Shown piece by piece: positions 1 to 5,409 of a DNA stretch of 12,391 nt. Where the stretch lies: NCBI GenBank assembly GCA_030608725.1, contig JAUWDP010000008.1:1-12391 (forward strand). The letters run 5' to 3'. Within the stretch, counting starts at the first letter, position 1. Each line of letters opens with the position of its first letter. The translations under genes and the position numbers were made by a program. The stretch is from Candidatus Bathyarchaeota archaeon (GTDB taxonomy: Archaea > Thermoproteota > Bathyarchaeia > TCS64). The notes below the pieces were generated by a model. That model was given only the letters and a program-made list of their open reading frames with translations, was not told the origin of the DNA and did no database searches.

Positions 1-75
1 GGTGGACTGGGGGGGATTTGAACCCCCGACCTCTCGGTTGCGAACCGAGCATTCATACCGCTGAACTACCAGCCC
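1..75 (-). tRNA. tRNA-Ala (anticodon CGC), 3' end at window edge
   Basis: On the minus strand the cloverleaf begins GGGCTGG at base 75 and its acceptor partner CCAGTCC ends at base 4. The acceptor pairs in all seven positions and includes a G3-U70 wobble, the classical identity element for alanyl-tRNA synthetase. The anticodon stem CTCGG/CCGAG encloses the loop TTCGCAA, giving anticodon CGC, which reads GCG alanine codons. The T arm GGGGG-TTCAAAT-CCCCC is complete. The discriminator base is A at position 3, and bases 1-2 supply CC, so a genomically encoded CCA is possible with its last base outside the window. A TATA-like box lies about 30 bases upstream on the minus strand. Confidence 0.95.
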
Positions 76-101
76 GCACATCCAACCTAAGCCCCCAGCC
101 T

Positions 102-109
102 CTTTTAAT
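102..109 (-). promoter_or_regulatory. TATA-like box for tRNA-Ala
   Basis: The minus strand reads ATTAAAAG here, centred about 31 bases upstream of the first tRNA base, which is the usual spacing for an archaeal TATA box. Confidence 0.45.
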
Positions 110-160
110 CCTTTACTGAGGTTACTGTAAGCGGAGATCTAGACTCCCCCACGCGTTAGA

Positions 161-169
161 TTTATCCCT
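161..169 (+). promoter_or_regulatory. TATA-like box for the DinB-family gene
   Basis: The stretch GATTTATCC lies about 27 bases before the ATG at 194, and no Shine-Dalgarno sequence is visible between them. This spacing suggests a leaderless transcript starting at or just before the start codon. Confidence 0.4.
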
Positions 170-193
170 CTCTCTTCCCCTCTCTGACCTGAC

Positions 194-697
194 ATGAGTG
201 AATGCACGACGATAGCGTCTAGGCTGAAGCAGTCCTACGCGAAGGTGGACACGCATGGGGCGACCCTGGAGGGGGGTGCCTGGCACGGCCCCTCTCTTAT
301 GGAGTCCCTTAAGGGGGTCGACATCGGGCAGGCGGCTGCTAGGCCCATTGAGGGGCGGCACACGATCTGGGAGATTGTCAACCACTGTGCCTACTGGATG
401 GAGTCTGTCGACAAGGCTCTCCACGGGGAGGTCATGGAGAGCATCCCGACAACGGAGGACTGGGTGGGCATGGGCGAGACCGCGGAGGATTGGACGAGAG
501 ACCTGGAGCGACTGGACCAGATGTACGGGAAGCTCCAGTCCACGATCGCGGGATTCGACGCGGGGAATCTCGATTTGACGGTGAGCAGCCAGTTCGGGGA
601 GAACTTATTCGAGTTCACGAACAGGAAGATGCTCCACGGGGTCGCGGATCACAACATCTACCACGCCGGCCAGGTCTCCATCCTTAAGAGGAAGTAG
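194..697 (+). CDS. DinB-like putative metal-dependent protein
   Basis: This 167-residue protein matches the DinB/YfiT four-helix-bundle superfamily, whose members bind a divalent metal through three histidines and often act as thiol transferases or have unknown roles. The likely ligands are H64 in the segment TIWEIVNHCAYW and the pair H153 and H157 in HGVADHNIYHAGQ near the C-terminus, the order and spacing expected of the family. Length is typical. No signal peptide or membrane segment is seen. The start is the ATG at 194; no SD precedes it, and an upstream TATA-like box fits a leaderless mRNA. The CYTH-domain gene follows after 30 bases on the same strand and is probably co-transcribed. The family call is firm; the substrate is unknown. 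Confidence 0.8.
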   Translation: MSECTTIASRLKQSYAKVDTHGATLEGGAWHGPSLMESLKGVDIGQAAARPIEGRHTIWEIVNHCAYWMESVDKALHGEVMESIPTTEDWVGMGETAEDWTRDLERLDQMYGKLQSTIAGFDAGNLDLTVSSQFGENLFEFTNRKMLHGVADHNIYHAGQVSILKRK

Positions 698-727
698 CCA
701 CTACAGCGCAAAGGAAGGACGATATCT

Positions 728-1240
728 ATGAAGAGTAACCTGATCGAGATCAAGGCCAGAGTCAGCTCCCTGGATCCGATACGTGAAAAGATCGAGTCAT
801 GGGGGACCAATATTCATGGGACGTACCTACAGACGGACACCTACTTCAACACAGTCTCTGACAGGCTGAAGATGAGGGAGGTGGATGGGGAGCCCACGGC
901 CATGCTCATCTATTACGACAGGGAGGACATCCCGGACCCGAAGCAGAGCGACATCCTCATCGTCGAGACAGGGGAGCCCGAGACCCTGAAGGCCATCCTG
1001 GGGTGCTCCATCGGCGTGAAGGTCACCGTCGAGAAAACCAGAGAGATCTACAAGCACCAGGGGACCCAGGTGCACCTCGACGTGGTGGAGGGTCTTGGCA
1101 CGTTCATCGAGTTCGAGAGGCCCGTCACGGACCTGCCTGAGGACAGGAGGGTCCTGGAGGAACTGATGGAGGAGCTGAACATCAAGGCAGGGGATCTGGT
1201 CACAGTCTCTTATAGCGACCTGAAGCTGGAGAAGGCTTAG
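728..1240 (+). CDS. CYTH-domain protein (class IV adenylate cyclase / triphosphatase-like)
   Basis: This 170-residue protein fits the CYTH (CyaB-thiamine triphosphatase) fold, a tunnel of beta strands that binds triphosphates with metal. The N-terminal signature appears as LIEIK (residues 5-9) rather than the full E-x-E-x-K, so the first glutamate is missing, although several CyaB-like proteins share this form. Further conserved features are K49 and R50, K103 with R105, D118, and the alternating acidic strand with E128 and E130. Family members make cAMP or hydrolyse inorganic or thiamine triphosphate; the sequence alone does not decide which. An SD-like GGAAGGA lies about 8 bases before the ATG. 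It probably forms an operon with the DinB-like gene. Its stop is one base from the end of the convergent RAM-domain gene. Confidence 0.82.
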   Translation: MKSNLIEIKARVSSLDPIREKIESWGTNIHGTYLQTDTYFNTVSDRLKMREVDGEPTAMLIYYDREDIPDPKQSDILIVETGEPETLKAILGCSIGVKVTVEKTREIYKHQGTQVHLDVVEGLGTFIEFERPVTDLPEDRRVLEELMEELNIKAGDLVTVSYSDLKLEKA

Positions 1241-1241
1241 T

Positions 1242-1478
1242 TCAGAAGGTCACGACCATGGTCAGCGTGGACCTCACGCCAGGGAGGCTCCGAATATTCG
1301 TGCTCACGATGTTCTTCAGTTCGACCATCGACTCGGCCTCTAGTCTGGCGATGATGCTGTACACACCGGATACGGCGTAGGCTTCCTTAACGCTCCCATT
1401 GTCTCGCAACGCCTGAAGGACCTCCTCCTGTCTATCGATCTCCGTCGTTATGAGCACGTAGGCGCTTTCTATTATCAT
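1242..1478 (-). CDS. Stand-alone Lrp/AsnC ligand-binding (RAM) domain protein
   Basis: This 78-residue protein corresponds to the regulation-of-amino-acid-metabolism (RAM) domain of Lrp/AsnC regulators, without the usual N-terminal helix-turn-helix. Supporting segments are the first strand AYVLITTEI (6-14), the central AYAVSGVYSIIARLEA and the C-terminal IRSLPGVRSTLTMVV, the order seen in single-domain archaeal RAM proteins. These usually assemble into dimers or higher oligomers that bind small effectors such as amino acids and may modulate full-length Lrp proteins. The ATG at 1478 directly follows the purine-rich GCGGAGGGG, which is a close SD. The gene lies downstream of a TPP riboswitch and a possible 34-codon ORF on the same strand, so it may be under thiamine pyrophosphate control. 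Confidence 0.85.
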   Translation of the reverse strand: MIIESAYVLITTEIDRQEEVLQALRDNGSVKEAYAVSGVYSIIARLEAESMVELKNIVSTNIRSLPGVRSTLTMVVTF

Positions 1479-1490
1479 CCCCTCCGCGCG

Positions 1491-1595
1491 TCACTGGATC
1501 CCCCCACGGTCCATGCTCGCTTCACTGCCCAACAGGCTAGAGGCTAGGTCATGATACAATCCTGAAAACTCGAATATCCAGTTACTTCTATCCAT
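1491..1595 (-). CDS. Possible 34-residue ORF between TPP riboswitch and RAM gene
   Basis: An ATG at 1595 opens a frame of 34 codons ending in TGA at 1493-1491. The product begins MDRSNWIFEFSGLYHDL, has no membrane segment and resembles nothing I recognise. Two points suggest translation. First, a GGAGG motif lies 8 bases before the ATG, inside the 3' strand of the TPP aptamer. Second, the frame fills the leader between aptamer and RAM gene. The stop is in the same frame as the RAM gene, four codons before its ATG. It could be a leader peptide, a small protein, a remnant, or chance, since a frame this short carries little weight without conservation. Confidence 0.35.
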   Translation of the reverse strand: MDRSNWIFEFSGLYHDLASSLLGSEASMDRGGIQ

Positions 1596-1599
1596 TCAC

Positions 1600-1681
1600 G
1601 CTCCCTCCGCCGGCATTATCCGGATCAGGTTCAAAGGGTCGACGACATTCGTCCTCTCAGCCAGGCCCATGCTCAGCTCCC
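1600..1681 (-). ncRNA. TPP (THI-element) riboswitch aptamer
   Basis: Read on the minus strand, the conserved core of the thiamine pyrophosphate riboswitch is present in order: GGCTGAGA (1662-1655), ACCCTTTGAACCTGAT (1639-1624), CCGGATAATGCCGGCG (1623-1608) and a terminal GAGGGA (1607-1602) in place of the usual TAGGGA. P2 can form from GGG at 1668-1666 with CCC at 1638-1636. P4/P5 forms from CCGG and CCGG around ATAATG. The P3 region is minimal, and an extra perfect hairpin, GACG-AATGT-CGTC, sits between CTGAGA and ACCC. P1 looks weak. TPP binds the core and usually shuts down the downstream gene. Here the 3' strand carries a GGAGG SD, pointing to translational control. Confidence 0.9.
1601..1608 (-). 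promoter_or_regulatory. SD-like GGAGGGAG embedded in the TPP aptamer
   Basis: On the minus strand GGAGGGAG occupies the conserved 3' strand of the aptamer. Its GGAGG ends 8 bases before the ATG at 1595. Compared with the usual GCGTAGGGA of TPP riboswitches, a G replaces T, which improves pairing to the 16S 3' end. Ligand-folded RNA could hide this site. Confidence 0.5.
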
Positions 1682-1707
1682 TTTTCGAATCAACCCCCAC
1701 GAAGAGG

Positions 1708-1715
1708 CTAATAAG
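1708..1715 (-). promoter_or_regulatory. TATA-like box for the riboswitch transcript
   Basis: The minus strand reads CTTATTAG, preceded by GGTTAAG. A start about 25 bases downstream would fall near 1685, just before the aptamer, which fits a transcript whose leader begins with the riboswitch. Confidence 0.4.
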
Positions 1716-1730
1716 CTTAACCCCATCAAG

Positions 1731-1747
1731 GCGCGCGCGACGCGCGC
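1731..1747. repeat. GC-rich palindrome upstream of the riboswitch promoter
   Basis: GCGCGCGCGACGCGCGC is nearly self-complementary and can form GCGCG-loop-CGCGC. It lies about 16 bases upstream of the TATA-like box of the riboswitch unit, and could be an operator or a structural element. No function is shown by the sequence. Confidence 0.4.
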
Positions 1748-1936
1748 ACTGAGCTCGCATTGGCCCATGAAACACAAGCCATACAACGAAAGAAACCTGA
1801 AAAACGCTTTTTTTATTTTTTTTATGCCATAAAATCTGCCTTCAAATCCGAATATGAACTACATCACTCAGCAATGGTCAATTATAGCATTTATTCAGGG
1901 CGATAGGCCTTGAATAAAGAGAAATTATCTGGCTTT
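1748..1936. other. AT-rich intergenic stretch with two T tracts
   Basis: No gene is visible between the riboswitch promoter region and the end of the geranylgeranyl reductase gene. The plus strand carries T7 at 1808-1814 and T8 at 1816-1823, separated by one A. Such tracts terminate transcription in archaea, here of plus-strand RNA, for which no gene is apparent. On the minus strand the same stretch is an A tract. The change from GC-rich to AT-rich sequence falls here. Confidence 0.4.
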
Positions 1937-3127
1937 TTACCGGAGATATGCCTGCATAAGTCTTATGATACCCCGTGGTGCGCGTGTAACGAGCTTGGCC
2001 AACGTGCGTCCTACATTCGTTCCATTCGCTATGTTGACGATGTCCTCACTCGATAATATCCTGGCCAGAGTATTCAGGTCCTCATCTTCGAACTTGTCAA
2101 GCATCTCAACTAACTTCCTGCTGTCTGTGATACGCTTGCCCCATTTATCATCGAATCTATGGGCGTATCCCTGAAGCTTTTCAGCGGATGTATCTCCTTC
2201 CTCGACCGCTTCAGCTGCAACTTCGCCGGCCATCTTCCCTGCCTCGACTCCTGTGTGGATACCAGCACCAGTCAGCGGGATGAGCTGACCCGCAGCGTCA
2301 CCAACGAGCATGACGCCGTTATCTACGATCCTATCAATCATACCAGATGTTGGACACACGCCCCCATTGACAAGAAGTATCTCAGCGTCTTTAAAGCGAG
2401 GATCGGAGTCCACGAATTTTCTCAAGTAATCGATGGGAGGACCGTCGTTATACCTCCTGACCCCTAATCCTACGTTAGCTACCTCGCTCGACTTCGGGAA
2501 AACCCAGGCGTATCCTCCCGGGGCGATCTTCCTGCCTAAATGGCACTCATTCATCTCAGGATTTTCTAGTTCCAGTCCTCCTAGTCTATACTGAGCGCAT
2601 GGTATGACATCGGGGAACCATCTGCGGAAGCCTGATCTGATTCTCACGGTGGATGCATGTCCGTCGGCCCCGATTACTACTTTAGACCTTACCTCCAATG
2701 ATCCGTCGTCGTCGAGGGCTCTGACTCCGACGATCTCATCGCCCTCCCTTATTACATCAGTTACCTTCGTGCTCGTTCTGAGCTCTGCGCCAGCCATGAC
2801 AGCCTTTTCAGCTAGAGCGCTGTCGAAGGCGTCTCTGTTTAGAGTGAACCCCTTCCAACCGGATCTTGTCAAATCGACGTAGTTCTTATCCGGTGCGTAG
2901 ACTCTGGCTTTGAGAATCTCTTGACATACGATGGGAGGCTTCGGCTCAAGTCCGGCATCCTTTATCCCTTGGAGGCTTAACCCCTCAGCGCAGTAGACGG
3001 GTAGACCGACCTTTGGATGCTCCTCGAGAAGAAGTACGTGAACCCCATTTTCTGCAGCGGTTCTGGCAGACAGGCTTCCGGCAGGTCCAGCGCCAACCAC
3101 AACTATATCGTAACTGATATGACGCAT
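1937..3127 (-). CDS. Geranylgeranyl reductase family flavoprotein
   Basis: This 396-residue protein fits the geranylgeranyl reductase family that saturates the isoprenoid chains of archaeal membrane lipids at the membrane face. The FAD dinucleotide-binding motif GAGPAG is at residues 12-17, with E35 ending the second strand. The family segment CAEGL follows at 46-50, then VVIGADG at 150-156, YAWVFP at 206-211, and the second FAD motif GVMLVGDAAGQLIPLTGAG at 271-289. The length is usual for the family. The ATG at 3127 gives an N-terminus that runs directly into the first FAD strand. The histone gene lies 40 bases upstream on the same strand, so both may share a transcript. Related members act on other polyprenyl substrates, so the exact substrate is inferred. 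Confidence 0.88.
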   Translation of the reverse strand: MRHISYDIVVVGAGPAGSLSARTAAENGVHVLLLEEHPKVGLPVYCAEGLSLQGIKDAGLEPKPPIVCQEILKARVYAPDKNYVDLTRSGWKGFTLNRDAFDSALAEKAVMAGAELRTSTKVTDVIREGDEIVGVRALDDDGSLEVRSKVVIGADGHASTVRIRSGFRRWFPDVIPCAQYRLGGLELENPEMNECHLGRKIAPGGYAWVFPKSSEVANVGLGVRRYNDGPPIDYLRKFVDSDPRFKDAEILLVNGGVCPTSGMIDRIVDNGVMLVGDAAGQLIPLTGAGIHTGVEAGKMAGEVAAEAVEEGDTSAEKLQGYAHRFDDKWGKRITDSRKLVEMLDKFEDEDLNTLARILSSEDIVNIANGTNVGRTLAKLVTRAPRGIIRLMQAYLR

Positions 3128-3167
3128 CCTACTCTAACATATGACGCCGGGTGTTCATAATATTACC

Positions 3168-3383
3168 CTATCGTTCTAGTACCTTTGAGGCCGCTATCTC
3201 GATGTCCCTAGCTTTAACCGTCTTGCGACCGGCATGCCTGGCGTAATCGATGGCCTCACTTGCTACTTTGACACCGATCTCCTCAAGGGCCCTCCCTAGG
3301 GCAATGGCGCTCTCCTCGCTCACCCTCGAGGCACCCGCTCTCTTGATCAGCTTATGCATCGGCGCGACTTTAATTTCAGTCAT
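3168..3383 (-). CDS. Archaeal histone
   Basis: The ATG at 3383 yields a 71-residue protein with a single histone fold: helix 1 (APMHKLIKRAG), the long central helix (SEESAIALGRALEEIGVKVASEAI), then GRKTVKARDIEIAASKVL, the conserved K-T-V-K-x-x-D-I loop and last helix. Archaeal histones form dimers and extended multimers that wrap DNA. The start is chosen because GAAGGA stands 8 bases upstream and the product then begins MTEIKVAPMHK, as in related histones. A longer frame from a TTG at 3416 would add 11 unsupported residues and overlap the TATA-like region. There is no long charged tail. The geranylgeranyl reductase gene lies 40 bases downstream. Confidence 0.93.
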   Translation of the reverse strand: MTEIKVAPMHKLIKRAGASRVSEESAIALGRALEEIGVKVASEAIDYARHAGRKTVKARDIEIAASKVLER

Positions 3384-3412
3384 GCTAAATCCTTCTAATT
3401 CCAGTCTCTTCG

Positions 3413-3424
3413 CCAAATATTTAA
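3413..3424 (-). promoter_or_regulatory. TATA-like box for the histone gene
   Basis: The minus strand reads TATTAAATATTT about 30-40 bases before the histone ATG, leaving a short leader that contains the SD. Confidence 0.5.
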
Positions 3425-3700
3425 TACTTACGCCTTATTCACCCAAGAAGAATCGCTTACAGCCTCTTTCAAAAAGGGATTTCCTAAAGCGATAATGACA
3501 ACTGAGAAAGCCCCGGATATACGATGAGAGCATCTATAATCCCGATCATATAACCCTCGAAGTAAAATGGATGGATAAATGGACACATTACGATTTAAAC
3601 GAGTTATTTCTTACCGACATCGGTTTTACGAACGAATCTTGACTTCGAGCTTCTTCCCGTCATCGGTGGAACAACATCGATCTTTGCGAACCATTAAAAG
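3425..3700. other. Intergenic region between divergent histone and S17e genes
   Basis: About 276 bases with no convincing reading frame or RNA gene. It contains the interrupted palindrome ACCGA-CA-TCGGT (3613-3624), which lies about 20 bases after a TATA-like TTTAAAC near 3594-3600. That pairing could mark an additional promoter with an operator, but no coding start follows closely. Confidence 0.35.
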
Positions 3701-3712
3701 TAATATTTAAAA
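3701..3712 (+). promoter_or_regulatory. TATA-like box for ribosomal protein S17e
   Basis: TAATATTTAAAA matches an archaeal TATA box. Transcription would start near 3735, leaving a leader of about 30 bases before the ATG at 3764. Confidence 0.5.
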
Positions 3713-3713
3713 C

Positions 3714-3729
3714 ATGGAGACGACTCCAT
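3714..3729. promoter_or_regulatory. Perfect inverted repeat between TATA box and S17e start
   Basis: ATGGAG-ACGA-CTCCAT is a perfect 6-base inverted repeat with a 4-base spacer, directly downstream of the TATA-like box and overlapping the expected transcription start. It could bind a repressor as DNA. The RNA version would form only if transcription begins before it. Confidence 0.4.
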
Positions 3730-3763
3730 ATCAGCGCTACAACAGATAGAACAGGTGGTAAAC

Positions 3764-3994
3764 ATGGGGAAAGTCAGGACAGAGATGATCAAGCGTATCT
3801 CCAACGAATTAATAGATAGATACGAGAAGAGCTTCACCATCGACTTTGAGCAGAATAAGCAGTTCCTCAAGGAGATAGGACTCGACGTGTCAAAAAAACT
3901 AAGGAACAAGATCGCTGGTTATGTTACTACGCTAATGAAGATAGAATTGGCTGTCATAGAAGAGGACGAGTTAGAACAGCCTCAGGTCCTCTAG
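3764..3994 (+). CDS. rps17e: Small-subunit ribosomal protein S17e
   Basis: The 76-residue product matches S17e of the archaeal and eukaryotic small ribosomal subunit. Family hallmarks are the N-terminus MGKVRTEMIKRISNELI, the middle segment TIDFEQNKQFLKEIG and the closing KKLRNKIAGYVTTLMK. The acidic C-terminal tail EEDELEQPQVL is longer than the core of the family. The ATG at 3764 is chosen over an in-frame GTG nine bases earlier, because GGTGG just upstream makes a good SD and S17e proteins begin MGxVR. The gene stands alone with its own TATA-like box, divergent from the histone gene. A hairpin and a T tract follow. Confidence 0.92.
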   Translation: MGKVRTEMIKRISNELIDRYEKSFTIDFEQNKQFLKEIGLDVSKKLRNKIAGYVTTLMKIELAVIEEDELEQPQVL

Positions 3995-4005
3995 TAGTTC
4001 TGAAC

Positions 4006-4067
4006 ACTACGCCTGAACGTAGTAAAAAGGGATTATTACCTTATCGGATATTGGACTGCGCTTTTTT
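4006..4067 (+). terminator. Hairpin plus T tract after S17e
   Basis: ACTACG-CCTGAA-CGTAGT (4006-4023) is a perfect 6-base stem shortly after the S17e stop, and T6 follows at 4062-4067. The T tract is the more likely archaeal stop signal. The A5 right after the hairpin could serve as a T tract for minus-strand transcripts from the phosphoribosyltransferase gene. Confidence 0.4.
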
Positions 4068-4129
4068 CATTTCATCCCTCTTGATGCGTTTTTCAAGCAG
4101 ATGTCGCATTGAAGAATGGTCTAAACTTT

Positions 4130-4720
4130 TTAGAGATTATAGTTAGACTTCTCTAACTGCTTTCGACTGAAACCAAGCCTTTTCAATTCCCCTTCTATAT
4201 TCGACGAGCTTAGCCCTTCGAGTTTTAATTTCTCTGCAATGGAGGTAATACTCTCCACGGTTTCCCATGGATAGATTATCCACGATTCGACTACGGATGC
4301 TGAAAAGTCGGGTCTAAATTTGGTCCATGGCTTGACATGGAGAGTTGCGACCCGAACCTCCGAAGCCCCTCGTTCAAGTACGTGATCTCTTGCTACTTTT
4401 AGGGAAGTTCCTGTGTCTGAGACGTCATCTACAATAAGAATTGACGTGTCCGGAACTTCTGTGTTGAGAGGAAATACTATCTCTGGAGTGCTGCTAGTCT
4501 CATTGATGTCCCTATAATATTCTATCTGAAGGCTTGCGAGCCTCTTTATCCCCAGTTGATCACAGAGGATCCTTGCGGGATCGAATCCGCCTCTGCTCAC
4601 AGCGACTATCACGTCAGGCATGTACCCGCATTCCTGTATCTGCCTAGCTATCTCCTCTGTCAACGACTGGACATCGTCCCAGCTCACATGTAGTAGTTGA
4701 AGTCCCTTTTCACTCTCCAC
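4130..4720 (-). CDS. Phosphoribosyltransferase, hypoxanthine/xanthine type
   Basis: This 196-residue protein is a type I phosphoribosyltransferase, which joins a base to PRPP, most likely in purine salvage in the cytoplasm. The PRPP-binding loop ILIVDDVSDTGTSL is at residues 94-107. An earlier strand-loop, VIVAVSRGGFDPARIL (37-52), carries the SRGG segment that contacts pyrophosphate. The segment SWIIYPWE (146-153) is found in related archaeal hypoxanthine/xanthine-type enzymes. The C-terminal 40 residues form a helical extension. The start is a GTG at 4720 preceded by AAGAGG. The gene is divergent from nadM. Purine specificity is inferred from family resemblance. Confidence 0.82.
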   Translation of the reverse strand: MESEKGLQLLHVSWDDVQSLTEEIARQIQECGYMPDVIVAVSRGGFDPARILCDQLGIKRLASLQIEYYRDINETSSTPEIVFPLNTEVPDTSILIVDDVSDTGTSLKVARDHVLERGASEVRVATLHVKPWTKFRPDFSASVVESWIIYPWETVESITSIAEKLKLEGLSSSNIEGELKRLGFSRKQLEKSNYNL

Positions 4721-4802
4721 ACTTTTACGCCTCTTGAGTTTTATTTTGGTTGTATCTTCCTGACATTTATTATATGCGTGATTGGATCGGATGTATAATA
4801 CA

Positions 4803-4811
4803 TTTTATAAT
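4803..4811 (+). promoter_or_regulatory. TATA-like box for nadM
   Basis: TTTTATAAT lies about 45 bases before the ATG at 4853, predicting a leader of about 20 bases containing the SD AGAGGTTG. A second AT-rich element, TGTATAATAC, lies just upstream. Confidence 0.45.
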
Positions 4812-4852
4812 CCGTGGATGCATCATTGTGAACAGTCTAGAGGTTGTTTCAG

Positions 4853-5389
4853 ATGCCGAAAAGAGCTCTCTTCGTAGGTAGGTTTCAGCCATTCCATTAC
4901 GGACATCTTCACGCCATCGAGGCTATCCTGAAAGAGGTTGACGAGCTCCTCATAGTCGTTGGTAGTGCCCAGATGAGCCACGAGCCGGATAACCCCTTCA
5001 CCGCTGGTGAGAGGCTTGAGATGATAATATACGCCCTCGACGCGGCTGGAATAGACAGAGATCTCTACATGCTCATTCCCATTCCTGATGCGCCTGCTCA
5101 TCGCGTATGGGTCTCCCAGGTCGAAAGCCAGGCTCCTAGATTCGACGTCGTCTACACCAATCAGCCCCTTACAAGACGCCTTCTCGTCGAGGCTGGATAT
5201 GAGGTAAGGGGTATCAAGCTTCACGAGAGGGACCGATACGAGGCCAGTGAGATAAGACACAGGATCTTGAAGGACGAGGATTGGAGAGATCTAGTCCCCC
5301 CTGAGGTCTATGATTTCGTCAAGGCGATAGGGGGCGAAGAGAGGATACAGGATCTGGCTAAGTCGGACACCGTCAACAGTAGGAGATAA
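4853..5389 (+). CDS. nadM: Nicotinamide-nucleotide adenylyltransferase (NadM type)
   Basis: The 178-residue product catalyses ATP plus NMN to NAD in NAD synthesis. The nucleotidyltransferase signature GRFQPFHYGHLHAI is at residues 9-22, with the HxGH histidines that bind the ATP phosphates. VVGSAQMSHEPDNPFTAGER follows, typical of archaeal NadM. YEASEIRHRI near the C-terminus stands in place of the usual second ATP motif. Length agrees with archaeal NadM. The ATG at 4853 is chosen because it follows the SD AGAGGTTG by six bases and gives the usual short N-terminus; a TTG nine bases earlier is less likely. The B3/B4 gene follows after 20 bases. Confidence 0.93.
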   Translation: MPKRALFVGRFQPFHYGHLHAIEAILKEVDELLIVVGSAQMSHEPDNPFTAGERLEMIIYALDAAGIDRDLYMLIPIPDAPAHRVWVSQVESQAPRFDVVYTNQPLTRRLLVEAGYEVRGIKLHERDRYEASEIRHRILKDEDWRDLVPPEVYDFVKAIGGEERIQDLAKSDTVNSRR

Positions 5390-5409
5390 TGGTCCATTAG
5401 TGGTGCTCT

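Noticed and set aside
3384..3416. Extended N-terminus of the histone from a TTG
   Set aside because: It would overlap the TATA-like region, and the downstream ATG has a good SD and a family-like N-terminus.
3510..3530. Possible box C (ACGATGA) of a C/D guide RNA
   Set aside because: One mismatch to the consensus and no box D or second motif pair at suitable distance on either strand.
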